Source: Brachybacterium faecium DSM 4810 (GTDB lineage Bacteria; Actinomycetota; Actinomycetes; Actinomycetales; Dermabacteraceae). Taken from it: DNA of 64,000 bases. Shown piece after piece: positions 52,728 to 61,067 of the stretch. The notes beneath the pieces were generated by a model. That model did not search any database. It was not told where the DNA came from and saw only the letters and a list, made by a program, of their open reading frames with translations. The first letter of the stretch is position 1. Every line of letters begins with the position of its first letter. The stretch covers positions 186,001 through 250,000 of the forward strand of contig CP001643.1 in the NCBI GenBank assembly GCA_000023405.1, written 5' to 3'. Made by a program: the position numbers and the translations under genes.

Positions 52728-53551
52728 GGGGGCGAGTGTAGGTCCGCCCCAGTCGGCGGCCACCACCGTGTGCCGGGCCGCACCAGCAGCACGTCCCCCT
52801 CGCGCCCGCCGGGCACGGGGCGGCCCGGTGGGGCGGGGCGGAAGCCGAGCCGCTGCGCGAGAGCCCGCGAGGGGGCGTTCTGCGAGGCGGTCACCGCGAG
52901 GATCTCCGCTCCGCCGCCGCCCAGCACGGGGTGCGCGAGCACCGCCGTCATCGCCTCGCTCGCGAGGCCGAGACCGTGCACCGCGGGGGCCAGGCGCCAG
53001 TAGGCGCTGAGCACCGCGTGCGGAACGCTCTCCCCGGGATCGCCCTCGCCCGCCTCGCCCTCGTCCACGGCGCCCTCGTCCCTGTCGCGCAGCGGAGTGA
53101 GGCCGACGACGCCGAGCAGCCCCTCGGGCAGGCCGGCCGCGTCCTCCGGCAGCCGGGCCGCCTGCTCGGGGAGGTCTGGTCTCTGCTCGCGAGGTGCGGT
53201 CTCGGGGCCGGGCGGCGCGGACGGCCACCGGGCGCGGAGCGACAGGTAGCCCACCCCGTGCCGGTCCCAGCTCTCGCGCCACTGGGCGAGCACCCAGCGC
53301 ATCTGCTCCTTCTCGGTGAGCGGTGCGGTGGCGTCCTCGGCGAAGGCGCGCGGATCCGCGTGGAGGGCGAACAGCTCCTCGAGCTCGTGCGCGGCGACCG
53401 GGCTCAGACGGAGCCGCGCGGTGGTGAGCACGGTGCCGTCGGACGCTGCGACACCGGGCTCCGCGGCACCTGGTGCCGCGCCACCGGGCCCCGGCATGCC
53501 GACGGCGCGGCGATCACCGTCCGAGGACGAGATCACCGCGCCGTCATCCAT
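52724..53551 (-). CDS. GNAT-family N-acetyltransferase
   Basis: A 275-aa RimJ/RimL-like acetyltransferase. An N-terminal Gly/Ala-rich stretch (to about residue 38) precedes TVLTTARLRLSPVAAHELEELFALHADP, the family start. AYWRLAPAVHGLGLASEAMTAVL is the acetyl-CoA loop (usual Q/RxxGxG/A reads HGLGLA), and NAPSRALAQRLGFRP the final helix. A Pro/Glu/Asp-rich loop of about 60 residues (PPGPETAPREQRP to DEGEAGEGDPGE) is inserted in the middle and is unusual. It overlaps gluQ by four bases. Substrate unknown; protein N-termini or small amines are typical. Confidence 0.82.
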   Translation of the reverse strand: MDDGAVISSSDGDRRAVGMPGPGGAAPGAAEPGVAASDGTVLTTARLRLSPVAAHELEELFALHADPRAFAEDATAPLTEKEQMRWVLAQWRESWDRHGVGYLSLRARWPSAPPGPETAPREQRPDLPEQAARLPEDAAGLPEGLLGVVGLTPLRDRDEGAVDEGEAGEGDPGESVPHAVLSAYWRLAPAVHGLGLASEAMTAVLAHPVLGGGGAEILAVTASQNAPSRALAQRLGFRPAPPGRPVPGGREGDVLLVRPGTRWWPPTGADLHSPP

Positions 53552-53581
53552 GCAGTGCTCCGCAGAGCGCGGGGCGCAGGG

Positions 53582-54370
53582 TCAGGAGTCGCTGCGGTGG
53601 CTGCCGCGCTTCTCGTCATCGCCGGCCTCGGGGTCCGAGTCGACCTTGACCTCCTTGGGCTCCACGTCGGAAGAGCGGTCCTCTCCCTTCAGAGCGGAGG
53701 CCACGTCACCGGCGTCGGCCGAGCCGACGGTGTCGGAGACGGTCGAGGAGTCGGACTCGTTCCCGGCGGAGGCCGGGTAGTGCGCGCGCGCGAAGTCCGC
53801 CGGCGGGGCCCACGGATCCTCGACCGGACGGGTCTTCTGCCAGGCGATGTAACCGGCGGCGGCACCGGCGGCGGCCAGGCCCACGATGAGCAGCACCTTG
53901 CCGGCGCGGCCCTTCTTCTTCTGCGGGGTGGGCTCGAGGACGGCGGAGCGGATGTCGCCCTGGCCCTTGTCGAGCTCCTTGCGGGCCGCATCCACCGCGG
54001 CCTTGAGCACGGTGCCGGAGGTCTCCACCGTCTTGCGGGCGCGCGGGATGTAGTCGTCCTGCACGTCGTGGCGGAACTTGTCGGCACGCGGGCCGAGGTT
54101 CGCGGAGAGCTTGTCCGACTGCTCGCGGAGCTTGTCGCCCTGCTCGCGCAGCCGCTTCTCGGCCTCCGGGGCGTACTGGTCGTACAGCTCGGTGGCCCGC
54201 GAGCGGGCCTCGCGCGCACCCTCGGAGACCACGGGGCCCACCGTGGCGGCGAGCTTCTGCAGCTCCTCGACGGCCTTCTCGGCCTTCTGGGCGGTGGTCC
54301 CGGCCGCGTCAGCCGTCTTCGCCGCCTGCTTCTTGGCCTTCTTGGCTTCCCGCTTGGTGGTCAGCGCCAT
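53582..54370 (-). CDS. Helical single-pass membrane protein of unknown function
   Basis: A 262-aa protein not recognised by family. It begins MALTTKREAKKAKKQAAKTA, an Ala/Lys-rich amphipathic helix, then about 130 residues of coiled-coil-like heptads (EKRLREQGDKLREQSDKLSANLG). One transmembrane helix, KVLLIVGLAAAGAAAGYIAW, lies near residue 170-190, followed by an acidic Ser/Asp/Glu-rich tail. The layout recalls actinobacterial YtxH/DUF5324-like membrane proteins. ATG 54370 has AAAGGGG upstream; the frame continues to 54460 without support. It is divergent from the cyclophilin gene. Confidence 0.75.
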   Translation of the reverse strand: MALTTKREAKKAKKQAAKTADAAGTTAQKAEKAVEELQKLAATVGPVVSEGAREARSRATELYDQYAPEAEKRLREQGDKLREQSDKLSANLGPRADKFRHDVQDDYIPRARKTVETSGTVLKAAVDAARKELDKGQGDIRSAVLEPTPQKKKGRAGKVLLIVGLAAAGAAAGYIAWQKTRPVEDPWAPPADFARAHYPASAGNESDSSTVSDTVGSADAGDVASALKGEDRSSDVEPKEVKVDSDPEAGDDEKRGSHRSDS

Positions 54371-54565
54371 GGGTTTCCCCTTTCGGTCGAATCCGTCGGG
54401 TCGGGCCGACGGTGGTCCCTGGGCCGGGGCAGTCGGAGACTGACGCGGCCCGTGTGGCACAACTCTAACGCGAGCGGGTACGGGCTCTCACAGCGGAAGC
54501 GGATCTGCGTGCGCGGGCACGGACCCGTCCGGTCGGTCAGGCAGGCCGTGTGCGAGGATGACCGC

Positions 54566-55102
54566 ATGTTCGCAACCCTTCATACCAACCACGGGGACAT
54601 CCGCCTGGAGCTGTTCCCGAACCACGCACCCAAGACCGTCGAGAACTTCGTGGGCCTCGCCGAGGGCACCAAGGAGTTCTCCGATCCGGAGACCGGCGAG
54701 AAGGTCACCCGCCCGTTCTACGACGGCGTCATCTTCCACCGCATCATCGCCGGCTTCATGCTCCAGGGCGGGGACCCGCTGGGCACCGGCACCGGCGGCC
54801 CCGGCTACACCTTCGACGACGAGATCTCCGAGAAGAACTTCAACGAGCCCTACGTGCTCGCGATGGCCAACGCCGGCCAGCGCCGCAACGCGCTGACCGG
54901 TCGCCCCTCCGGCACCAACGGCTCGCAGTTCTTCATCACGGTGGGCCCCACCCCGCACCTGCAGGGCAAGCACACCGTCTTCGGCCAGGTGGCCGACGAG
55001 GACTCCAAGAAGGTCGTCGACGCGATCGAGCAGGTCAAGACCGACATGCGCGACCGTCCCCTCGAGGACGTCGTCATCACCTCGGTCACCATCGAGAAGT
55101 GA
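54566..55102 (+). CDS. Cyclophilin-type peptidyl-prolyl isomerase
   Basis: A 178-aa cytoplasmic cyclophilin, the normal length, with no signal peptide. Active-site segments FYDGVIFHRIIAGFMLQGGDP (Arg, Phe, Met, Gln; shortened), GTNGSQFFITV and HLQGKHTVFGQV are intact. It speeds cis-trans isomerisation of X-Pro bonds during protein folding. GAGGAT six bases before ATG 54566 could be a leaderless -10. In many actinobacteria this gene sits near the replication origin together with the rhomboid gene found 2.7 kb downstream here (family/context knowledge). Confidence 0.97.
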   Translation: MFATLHTNHGDIRLELFPNHAPKTVENFVGLAEGTKEFSDPETGEKVTRPFYDGVIFHRIIAGFMLQGGDPLGTGTGGPGYTFDDEISEKNFNEPYVLAMANAGQRRNALTGRPSGTNGSQFFITVGPTPHLQGKHTVFGQVADEDSKKVVDAIEQVKTDMRDRPLEDVVITSVTIEK

Positions 55103-55104
55103 GC

Positions 55105-55133
55105 GCGGGGGCGCCCTGAGGCGCCCGCCCCGC
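55105..55133. terminator. Hairpin after cyclophilin gene
   Basis: GCGGGG-GCGCC (55105-55115) pairs with GGCGC and CCCCGC (55120-55133) around CTGA with a 3-base bulge. It starts right after the stop codon. Further GC-rich dyads follow up to 55260 without a gene. Confidence 0.5.
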
Positions 55134-55273
55134 ACCGAGCGCCGTCGGCGCCGTCGCACTCCCGGCCCCGGCCGGCTGCGATGGGGCCGGCGGCGCTTCT
55201 GCGTCCGACGAGGCACGCGGCACCGGCCCCGGGCACCGGGCAGGGGCCCCGTGCCCGGCCGGGGCGGAGCCGC

Positions 55274-56533
55274 TCAGGTGAAGGTGAGCGTCGCGGTGAG
55301 CGGATCGTGCGTCTCGTCGAAGTCGCTGTCGAGCGCCTTCTGGTACCGCGGGGTGATCCGCACGGTCGCGGTCTCGAGGTGCGCGGGGACGGTGAACGTG
55401 GCGGTGTGCGAGCCGTGATGGGAGAAGATCCGCACCGGATCCTGCTCCGGGGTGAGCTCGGTGCCGTCGGGCAGCTCGAGCACCACCTCGCCGAGCTCCG
55501 TGATGTTCGAGGAGTAGTTCTTCTCCCAGTCGAGCTGGACCACCACGAAGACCTCGTCCTCGTCGGCCCACTTCAGCATCCCGCCCCAGGTCGCGGTCGA
55601 GTCGGGATAGAGGAACGAAGTGAGCAGCGCCGACTCCACGGTGCCGCGCACCTGCATCGGCGCGGTGCCGTACTCGTCCTCGATCTCCGTCTCGAAGACG
55701 CCCGCGTCGGAGACCTCCACCGCGTAGTCGCCCGTGTACAGCCGCGGTGCCACGGTGCTGACGATCGAGCCGTCCACGAGGGAGATGTCCTGCGCGCCGT
55801 CCTCGATCGAGGCGCGGAGGGTGACGGCCCGCGGATCCGGGGTCGCGTCGACGACCGCCAGCACGATGCCGCTGCGCTCGGTGTCCCCCGATTGCACGGA
55901 GGTGACGCGGATGTCGTCGTTCCCGCCGTAGGCGATGTGCAGGGTGGTGGACGGGCCGGAGCGGGGTTCGGGCACCCACTGCGCGTCGGTCGACTCCCAC
56001 GCCGCCAGCAGGAACTTCTTCATCGTCCCGGGCAGCAGGGTGGTGGCCGGCACCGGTTCGTCGCCGTCCTCGCCGGTGCCGTCGGCGGGCGGCACCTCCT
56101 CGCCGGTCAGGGCCGTGTACTGCTCGGCGGTGAGACTGTCCAGCAGCGCGGTGCTGGTCACCGTCACCTCGGCGAAGGGGTGGCGCAGGGTCTCGGAGCC
56201 CTCGAGGCGCTGCATCAGCCCGCCGGCGACGATCTCGTCCTCCACCTCCACCACGGTGATATCGAGGACCGCCTGCGTGCTCGCCGCGCCGGGCGCCTGC
56301 TCGTCGGCGTCCTCGACGGCCTGGGCATCGTCGACGTCATCGGCGGCGTCCTCCACGCTGCCCTCCGCGGCCGCGTCGTCGGCGTCCTCCGCCGTCGTCC
56401 CGTCGGTCGGGGCGGCATCGTCCCCGCCGGGGAGGAGGCCGCAGCCGGCGAGCAGCAGAGCTGGTCCGGACAGGAGCACGCCCCGGCGGGCGAGGAGAGC
56501 GGGGGTGGAGCGGAACTGGCGTCGGGACGTCAT
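55274..56533 (-). CDS. Secreted lipoprotein of unknown function
   Basis: A 419-aa exported lipoprotein not recognised by family. The signal is MTSRRQFRSTPALLARRGVLLSGPALLLAGC (shortened: RRGVLLSGPALLLAGC), with lipobox LAGC and Cys31. An acidic, Asp/Ala/Glu-rich linker (about 40-80) then leads to a beta-rich domain with little similarity I can name: QAVLDITVVEVEDEIVAGG, TLLPGTMKKFLLAAWESTDAQW, SGIVLAVVDATPDPRAVTLR and DPLTATLTFT at the end. Alternating hydrophobic strands suggest beta-sandwich domains. ATG 56533 was chosen for the signal; an upstream ATG at 56584 is possible. It is divergent from the winged-helix gene. Confidence 0.78.
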   Translation of the reverse strand: MTSRRQFRSTPALLARRGVLLSGPALLLAGCGLLPGGDDAAPTDGTTAEDADDAAAEGSVEDAADDVDDAQAVEDADEQAPGAASTQAVLDITVVEVEDEIVAGGLMQRLEGSETLRHPFAEVTVTSTALLDSLTAEQYTALTGEEVPPADGTGEDGDEPVPATTLLPGTMKKFLLAAWESTDAQWVPEPRSGPSTTLHIAYGGNDDIRVTSVQSGDTERSGIVLAVVDATPDPRAVTLRASIEDGAQDISLVDGSIVSTVAPRLYTGDYAVEVSDAGVFETEIEDEYGTAPMQVRGTVESALLTSFLYPDSTATWGGMLKWADEDEVFVVVQLDWEKNYSSNITELGEVVLELPDGTELTPEQDPVRIFSHHGSHTATFTVPAHLETATVRITPRYQKALDSDFDETHDPLTATLTFT

Positions 56534-56652
56534 GAGGCGCTTTCTTCTGAGGAGGATGGCCTGGCCACAGTACCTTTCGGACACGCGATCACGGACTCGT
56601 GCCCGGCTGCCGGCCCTGGCGGTGCCCGCACCGTGCGGGATAGCGTCCGTGC

Positions 56653-57807
56653 ATGACCGCGCGACACCTGGCCGGTGCCCGGATCCTCGCTCAGGGGCTC
56701 GTCGGGCCGCCGCGCTTCACGGACCCCGCCCAGGCGGCCCGGGCCTTCGGCGCCCATCAGGGCCAGGACCTGCCCGGGGTGATCGCCTCCCTCGCCCTGC
56801 GCACCGGGGGAGACCTCGCCGGCGTGCTCGCCGCCTTCGACCGCGGCGAGGTGGTGCGCGGCTACCCCATGCGCGGCACGGTCTTCGCCGTCGCCGCGGA
56901 CTCCCTGGCCTGGCTCACCCAGCTGTGCGCCGGCGGTCCGCTGCGCTCCGCGATCTCCCGGCGCCCCGCGCTCGACCTCGAGGAGCGCCACATCGACCGT
57001 GCCCGGGAGGTGCTCGTGGAGCGGGCCGGCCCGCACTCCGCCCCCGGCGAGGGCCGCGGCGTGCTGCGCCGCGAGCTGCTCGAGGCGTGGGAGGCCGCCG
57101 GTGTGCCCGTGGACCGGGGGCGCGGCTATCACGTGCTCGTCGAGCTCATCGCGATGGGGGACGCCGCCTACGGGCCCTGGCGCGAGGGGGAGACGGCCGT
57201 GGTGCACGCCCGGCGCTGGCTGCCGGCGGGCTCCGACCTCGAGGGCACCTTCAACGGCGACCGCGTCGCCGCGACGGCGGAGCTCGCGCTGCGCTACCTC
57301 ACCAGCCACGGCCCGGCCGGTGAGCGCGACCTCGCCTGGTGGTCCAAGCTCCCCCTCGGAGCCCTCCGCGCCGCGCTGCCGCAGAGCGCCGACCGCCTCG
57401 AGAGCGGGTTCGCGGACCGGGACGGCCGGCTCCACGCCCGCGAGGACGAGGCTCGCGGCGGGTCCGGCGAGCGGCTGTGGTGGCGTCCCGGCCTCGCCGA
57501 GGAGTACGCGCAGCAGGAGCGGGAGACGATGCGCGAGCTGCTGCTGCCCGGCTTCGACGAGCTGGTGCTCGGCTACCGCGACCGGCTCTTCCTCATGGAC
57601 GAGGAGCGCCACCGCGCCCTCGCGCCCGGCAACAACGGCGTGTTCAAGCGCGCCGCGCTGCGCCGCGGCGAGCTGGTGGGGGTCTGGTCCCGCACGGGGG
57701 CGGCCGGCCGACGGAAGCTCGTGCTCCAGGAGGCGCGACCGGTCAGCGACGCGCAGCGCCGACGCTTCGAGAAGCTCTTCGCAGCCTTCCCGTACACCAT
57801 CGTGTGA
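56653..57807 (+). CDS. HTH_42 winged-helix protein, AlkZ/YcaQ-like
   Basis: A 384-aa member of the HTH_42 superfamily (DUF1006, COG3214), which includes DNA glycosylases AlkZ and YcaQ that remove alkylated or cross-linked bases. The N-terminal AFGAHQGQDLPGVIASLALRTGGD contains a Q-G-Q-D stretch, consistent with the catalytic Q-x-Q/D motif of that group; VVRGYPMRGTVFAVAADSLAWL follows, and WWSKLPLGALRAALP and LLPGFDELVLGYRDR lie near the C-terminus. Actinobacteria often have several paralogues, some guarding against self-made genotoxins; no such cluster is visible. TAGCGT (56641-56646) ends six bases before ATG 56653, suggesting leaderless expression. Confidence 0.87.
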   Translation: MTARHLAGARILAQGLVGPPRFTDPAQAARAFGAHQGQDLPGVIASLALRTGGDLAGVLAAFDRGEVVRGYPMRGTVFAVAADSLAWLTQLCAGGPLRSAISRRPALDLEERHIDRAREVLVERAGPHSAPGEGRGVLRRELLEAWEAAGVPVDRGRGYHVLVELIAMGDAAYGPWREGETAVVHARRWLPAGSDLEGTFNGDRVAATAELALRYLTSHGPAGERDLAWWSKLPLGALRAALPQSADRLESGFADRDGRLHAREDEARGGSGERLWWRPGLAEEYAQQERETMRELLLPGFDELVLGYRDRLFLMDEERHRALAPGNNGVFKRAALRRGELVGVWSRTGAAGRRKLVLQEARPVSDAQRRRFEKLFAAFPYTIV

Positions 57808-57865
57808 GCACGGCCGGGCGGGCGGCGCCCGGGAGCGGCCCAGGCACCCGTGATGGAATGAGCCC

Positions 57866-58783
57866 ATGGAACGACCCAGCTACGGCTACAGCGCCGAGGA
57901 CGCCCCGGATCCGCAGGGGACGCCGGTGTGCCCCCGCCATCCCGATCGGGTGAGCTACGTGCGCTGCAAGCGCTGCGAGCGCCCCGCCTGCCCGGACTGC
58001 CAGCGCCCCACCTCCGTGGGGGTGCTCTGCGTGGACTGCGAGCGGGAGATCTCCCGGCAGCAGGCCTCGACCCGGCCCCGCAACGCGATGGGCGCGGGGA
58101 TGGGCCGCCGCACGCCCTATGTCACCTACACGCTCATCGGCCTGAGCGTGCTCGCGTTCGTGGGACAGACCCTCGCCCCGCAGATCGTGCAGCAGCTGGG
58201 GATCTTCGCCCCCTACCGCGCGGTGTTCATGCCGTGGACCTTCTTCACCGCCGGGTTCCTGCACGGCGGCATCCTGCATCTGGCGCTGAACATGTACGCG
58301 CTGTGGATCGTGGGGCAGTACCTCGAGCAGACCCTCGGCCACGTCCGCTACGCGGCCGTCTTCCTCACCGCGGTGCTGGGCGGGCACACCGCCGTGTATC
58401 TGCTGGCGGACCCGCTGAGCAGCGCCTGGATCACGGGAACGCTCGGCGCGAGCGGCGGGGTGTTCGGCCTGTTCGCGGCGATGTTCATCGTCAATCGGCA
58501 TCTGGGCGGCCAGACGGCGCAGATCGTCGTGCTCATCGTGCTGAACCTGGTGCTGACCTTCACCATCCCGGGCATCTCGTGGCAGGGGCACCTGGGCGGT
58601 CTGGTGATCGGTGCCGCGGTCACCGCGGGGATGTTCGCGCTGCGGCCGAAGGCGGGCCCGGGAGCGGACCGGCAGGCGCTGGCCCGTCGCTCCGCCCTCG
58701 TGCACTCGGGCGTGGTGGCGGCGGCCGCGGTGCTGTGCGTGGCGCTGATCGTCGCGAAGACCCTGATGGTCCTCAGCCTCTGA
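57866..58783 (+). CDS. Rhomboid-family serine protease with zinc ribbon
   Basis: A 305-aa intramembrane protease. Residues 20-65 form a B-box-like zinc ribbon (CPRHPDRVSYVRCKRCERPA, CPDCQRPTSVGVLCVDC). Six or seven helices follow. The catalytic dyad is Ser196 in LGASGGVFGL and His242 in WQGHLGGL. HLALNMYALWIVG and FLHGGILHL are typical of the family, which cuts transmembrane segments of partner proteins. Zinc-ribbon rhomboids next to a cyclophilin are a common actinobacterial arrangement. The last helix ends VAKTLMVLSL. The natural substrate is unknown. Confidence 0.95.
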   Translation: MERPSYGYSAEDAPDPQGTPVCPRHPDRVSYVRCKRCERPACPDCQRPTSVGVLCVDCEREISRQQASTRPRNAMGAGMGRRTPYVTYTLIGLSVLAFVGQTLAPQIVQQLGIFAPYRAVFMPWTFFTAGFLHGGILHLALNMYALWIVGQYLEQTLGHVRYAAVFLTAVLGGHTAVYLLADPLSSAWITGTLGASGGVFGLFAAMFIVNRHLGGQTAQIVVLIVLNLVLTFTIPGISWQGHLGGLVIGAAVTAGMFALRPKAGPGADRQALARRSALVHSGVVAAAAVLCVALIVAKTLMVLSL

Positions 58784-58947
58784 ACGGCGGCGCCCGGCAG
58801 CGGGCGCGGCATGGAGCACCCGACGGGCCGGGGCGGCGCAGCAGCCGCCCCGGCCCGTTCTCCATGGCCCCGTTCTCCATGGCGAGAGGGTGCGGTCCTC
58901 TACCACGTTCCGGGCGGTTCCTCTGCCCGTCCGTCGAACTACACGGC

Positions 58948-59417
58948 TGTGGTTTTCCCCAGCTGTGGACACGATTGGGGATAACTCTGCGGACCGTTGG
59001 GGATTGCGGCCGCTTGCTGTGGATAACCGGGGATTCGTTGTGGACGGATGGTGGGGGAGTGCGCGCAGCGTGTCATCTCTCGCATCACGCTCCCGGCGGT
59101 GCTGAGCTGCGGGGACGCCTGCGCGGCCGGCGATGCCCACGTGCGTGTCACCCCGTGGGACATCCCCGCATGGCGACGTGACCTGCGCAGATGTGTGGTA
59201 ACGCGTGTCGCCGCGCCAGGGGGTGCGAAGCCGCTGCGGGGCGTCTCGCCTCGCGAGAGGGCCCCGTGCGACACGCCCGGGGCGTGCCGCTCACCTGCGG
59301 AACTACAAGGATGTCATTCCTCCACGTCTGTGGAGAACGTTGTGGATAACTTTCTGTGGAGAGTGGAGGACAGGGCTTTCCGGAACTCCGGTGCCCGTTG
59401 TGCACCAGTTGTGCACA
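58948..59417. other. Cluster of DnaA-box-like sequences in a non-coding gap
   Basis: The 714-bp gap 58784-59497 has no convincing gene. It holds two perfect TTATCCACA boxes (read as TGTGGATAA at 59018-59026 and 59341-59349), one TTGTGCACA (59409-59417) and near-matches TGTGGACAC (58964), TGTGGACGG (59039), TGTGGAGAA (59329), TGTGGAGAG (59355) and TTGTGCACC (59398). All the TGTGG boxes share one orientation. They form two groups, about 58948-59047 and 59329-59417. This is the pattern of DnaA-binding clusters (oriC or titration/regulatory sites). dnaA and dnaN are absent here, so oriC itself is not established. Confidence 0.65.
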
Positions 59418-59497
59418 CTGTCGCGGGACGCCCTCGTCCCCCAGGAGCCGGTGCTGTTGACGGCCGGGGCGGGGTCAGCACGGGCGCGCTCGACGGC

Positions 59498-60127
59498 TCA
59501 GTGCTCGGCGCCGCCGGCCACTGCGGCGTCGGCTTCGGTGCGCAGCGCGACGTCGGTCATGCGGGCGAGCGCACGGGCGGCGGTCTCGGAATCGACCGCG
59601 TCGGCCGCGGGGACGTGCACGAAGCCTCCGCGGGTGCCTGTCAGGGAGGCGTCGGTCGCCAGCAGGTGCTGCAGCAGGTAGAACACGTCGTTGCACACGT
59701 AGGTGCCCGCCGTCTGCGACACCGCCGCCGGGATCCCGTCGGCGGCGAGCGCAGCGGTCATCGCCTTGATCGGCAGGGTGCTGAAGCGGCCCGCCGGCCC
59801 GTCGGGCACCACCGGCGCATCGACCGGGCTCGCCCCGGCATTGTCCGGGATCCGTGCATCGCGCACATTGATCGCGACGCGCTCGGGGGTGATCGCGGTG
59901 CGACCCGCCGCGAGGCCGGTGGCGATGACCAGCCGCGGCACATGCTGCCGCACCGCCGCGGCGAGCAGCCGCCCGCCCTCGCCGAACTCGACCGGCAGCT
60001 CGAGGGTCTCCACCGCGAGTCCGACCTCGCGCAGCAGCGGCGCAGCCCCGCGCGCCGCCTCCCAGGACTCGTTCACCGCAGCACCGTCGAAGGGGGCGAA
60101 GCCGCTGAGCAGCACATCGATCCTCAT
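59498..60127 (-). CDS. pcp: Pyroglutamyl-peptidase I
   Basis: A 209-aa cysteine peptidase of family C15 that removes N-terminal pyroglutamate from peptides. The triad is visible: Glu in ITPERVAINVRDARIPDN, Cys145 in AGTYVCNDVFY and His in GGFVHVPAAD. The start MRIDVLLSGFAPFDG is the family N-terminus. TACCCT (60134-60139 on the minus strand) ends six bases before ATG 60127, pointing to a leaderless message; the open frame to 60166 is not conserved. It lies on the far side of the DnaA-box-rich gap. Confidence 0.95.
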   Translation of the reverse strand: MRIDVLLSGFAPFDGAAVNESWEAARGAAPLLREVGLAVETLELPVEFGEGGRLLAAAVRQHVPRLVIATGLAAGRTAITPERVAINVRDARIPDNAGASPVDAPVVPDGPAGRFSTLPIKAMTAALAADGIPAAVSQTAGTYVCNDVFYLLQHLLATDASLTGTRGGFVHVPAADAVDSETAARALARMTDVALRTEADAAVAGGAEH

Positions 60128-60272
60128 CCGTCCAGGGTACGGGCGGCCCGGTCCCCGCCGGCTCACCGGGCGGGCCTGTCGGTCGGCCCGTCGGTCGGGT
60201 CTCCCGGCAGGTGCCGACCCCGGTGTCCGAGAGGCCGGGGAGCCCCGCTCCTCCCGGCGCTACGCTGGCCCG

Positions 60273-60929
60273 ATGACGGCGTTCCCCGGCCTCGCGACGA
60301 TCCACCCGCCCTCCGGCCTCGTGCTGCGCGCCGGAGACCTGGTCCTGCGCCCGCTCGCCGACGCGGACCTGCCCGAGTACGCCGCACTCCTCCGTCGGCC
60401 GATCTTCGAGGACGAGCACTCCCCGCAGGTGTTCCCCTGGTACCGGGCCGAGCCCGAGGTGCGGGTCCGCGAGGCGCTGCGCTTCCAGTGGCGGCTGCGC
60501 AGCGAGCTCTCCGCCGATCGCTGGACCCTGCCGCTGGGCATCTGGGCGGGCGGCCGGCTGATCGGCTGCCAGGACATCTCCGCCGAGCGCTTCGCCGAAC
60601 GGCGCACCGTCACCTCCGGCTCCTGGCTCACGCTCGAGGCCCACGGCCGCGGGTACGGCACCCTCATGCGGCAGGCCATGCTCGTGTTCGCCTTCGACCA
60701 CCTCGGGGCGCGGCGCGCCGAATCCTCCGCCGTGCTCGGCAACGCGGCCTCGTTCGGCGTCTCCCGCGCCTGCGGCTACATCGAGAACGGCACCCAGATC
60801 TCCTCCCTGCGCGGCTCGGTCGAGGAGGAGCAGCGCTTCCTCGTCACGCCGGAGACGTTCCGCCGCCCGACGGCGCCGGTCGAGGTCGAGGGCCTCACGC
60901 CCGCACTGCGGGAGATGCTCGGCGCCTGA
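60273..60929 (+). CDS. GNAT-family N-acetyltransferase
   Basis: A 218-aa RimJ/RimL-like acetyltransferase: GDLVLRPLADADLPEYAALL at the start, GIWAGGRLIGCQDISAERF, the beta-bulge SGSWLTLEAHGRGYGTLMRQAML with the acetyl-CoA loop (HGRGYGT) and NAASFGVSRACGYIENG near the end. RIPs of this type acetylate ribosomal or other proteins, or small amines; the target is not evident. TACGCT (60261-60266) ends six bases before ATG 60273, a leaderless layout matching the divergent pcp gene, which shares the short promoter region. Confidence 0.9.
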   Translation: MTAFPGLATIHPPSGLVLRAGDLVLRPLADADLPEYAALLRRPIFEDEHSPQVFPWYRAEPEVRVREALRFQWRLRSELSADRWTLPLGIWAGGRLIGCQDISAERFAERRTVTSGSWLTLEAHGRGYGTLMRQAMLVFAFDHLGARRAESSAVLGNAASFGVSRACGYIENGTQISSLRGSVEEEQRFLVTPETFRRPTAPVEVEGLTPALREMLGA

Positions 60930-60959
60930 GCGGTGAGGCGCCCCGGGAGCGGGGGTCCG

Positions 60960-60979
60960 TGCCCGGCAGCGACCGGGCA
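60960..60979. terminator. Hairpin between GNAT and ABC transporter genes
   Basis: TGCCCGG (60960-60966) pairs with CCGGGCA (60973-60979) around CAGCGA. It lies between converging genes and is a modest candidate terminator. Confidence 0.45.
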
Positions 60980-61067
60980 GCAGGGACCGACATGCTCAGC
61001 CCAGCAGCGCCGGGTCGCAGTCGGCGCCGTCGGTGTCCACCCGGCCGGTCTCGCCCTCACCCTCACC

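Noticed and set aside
58948-59417. Calling this stretch oriC outright
   Set aside because: No dnaA or dnaN nearby and no obvious AT-rich unwinding region; reported only as a DnaA-box cluster.
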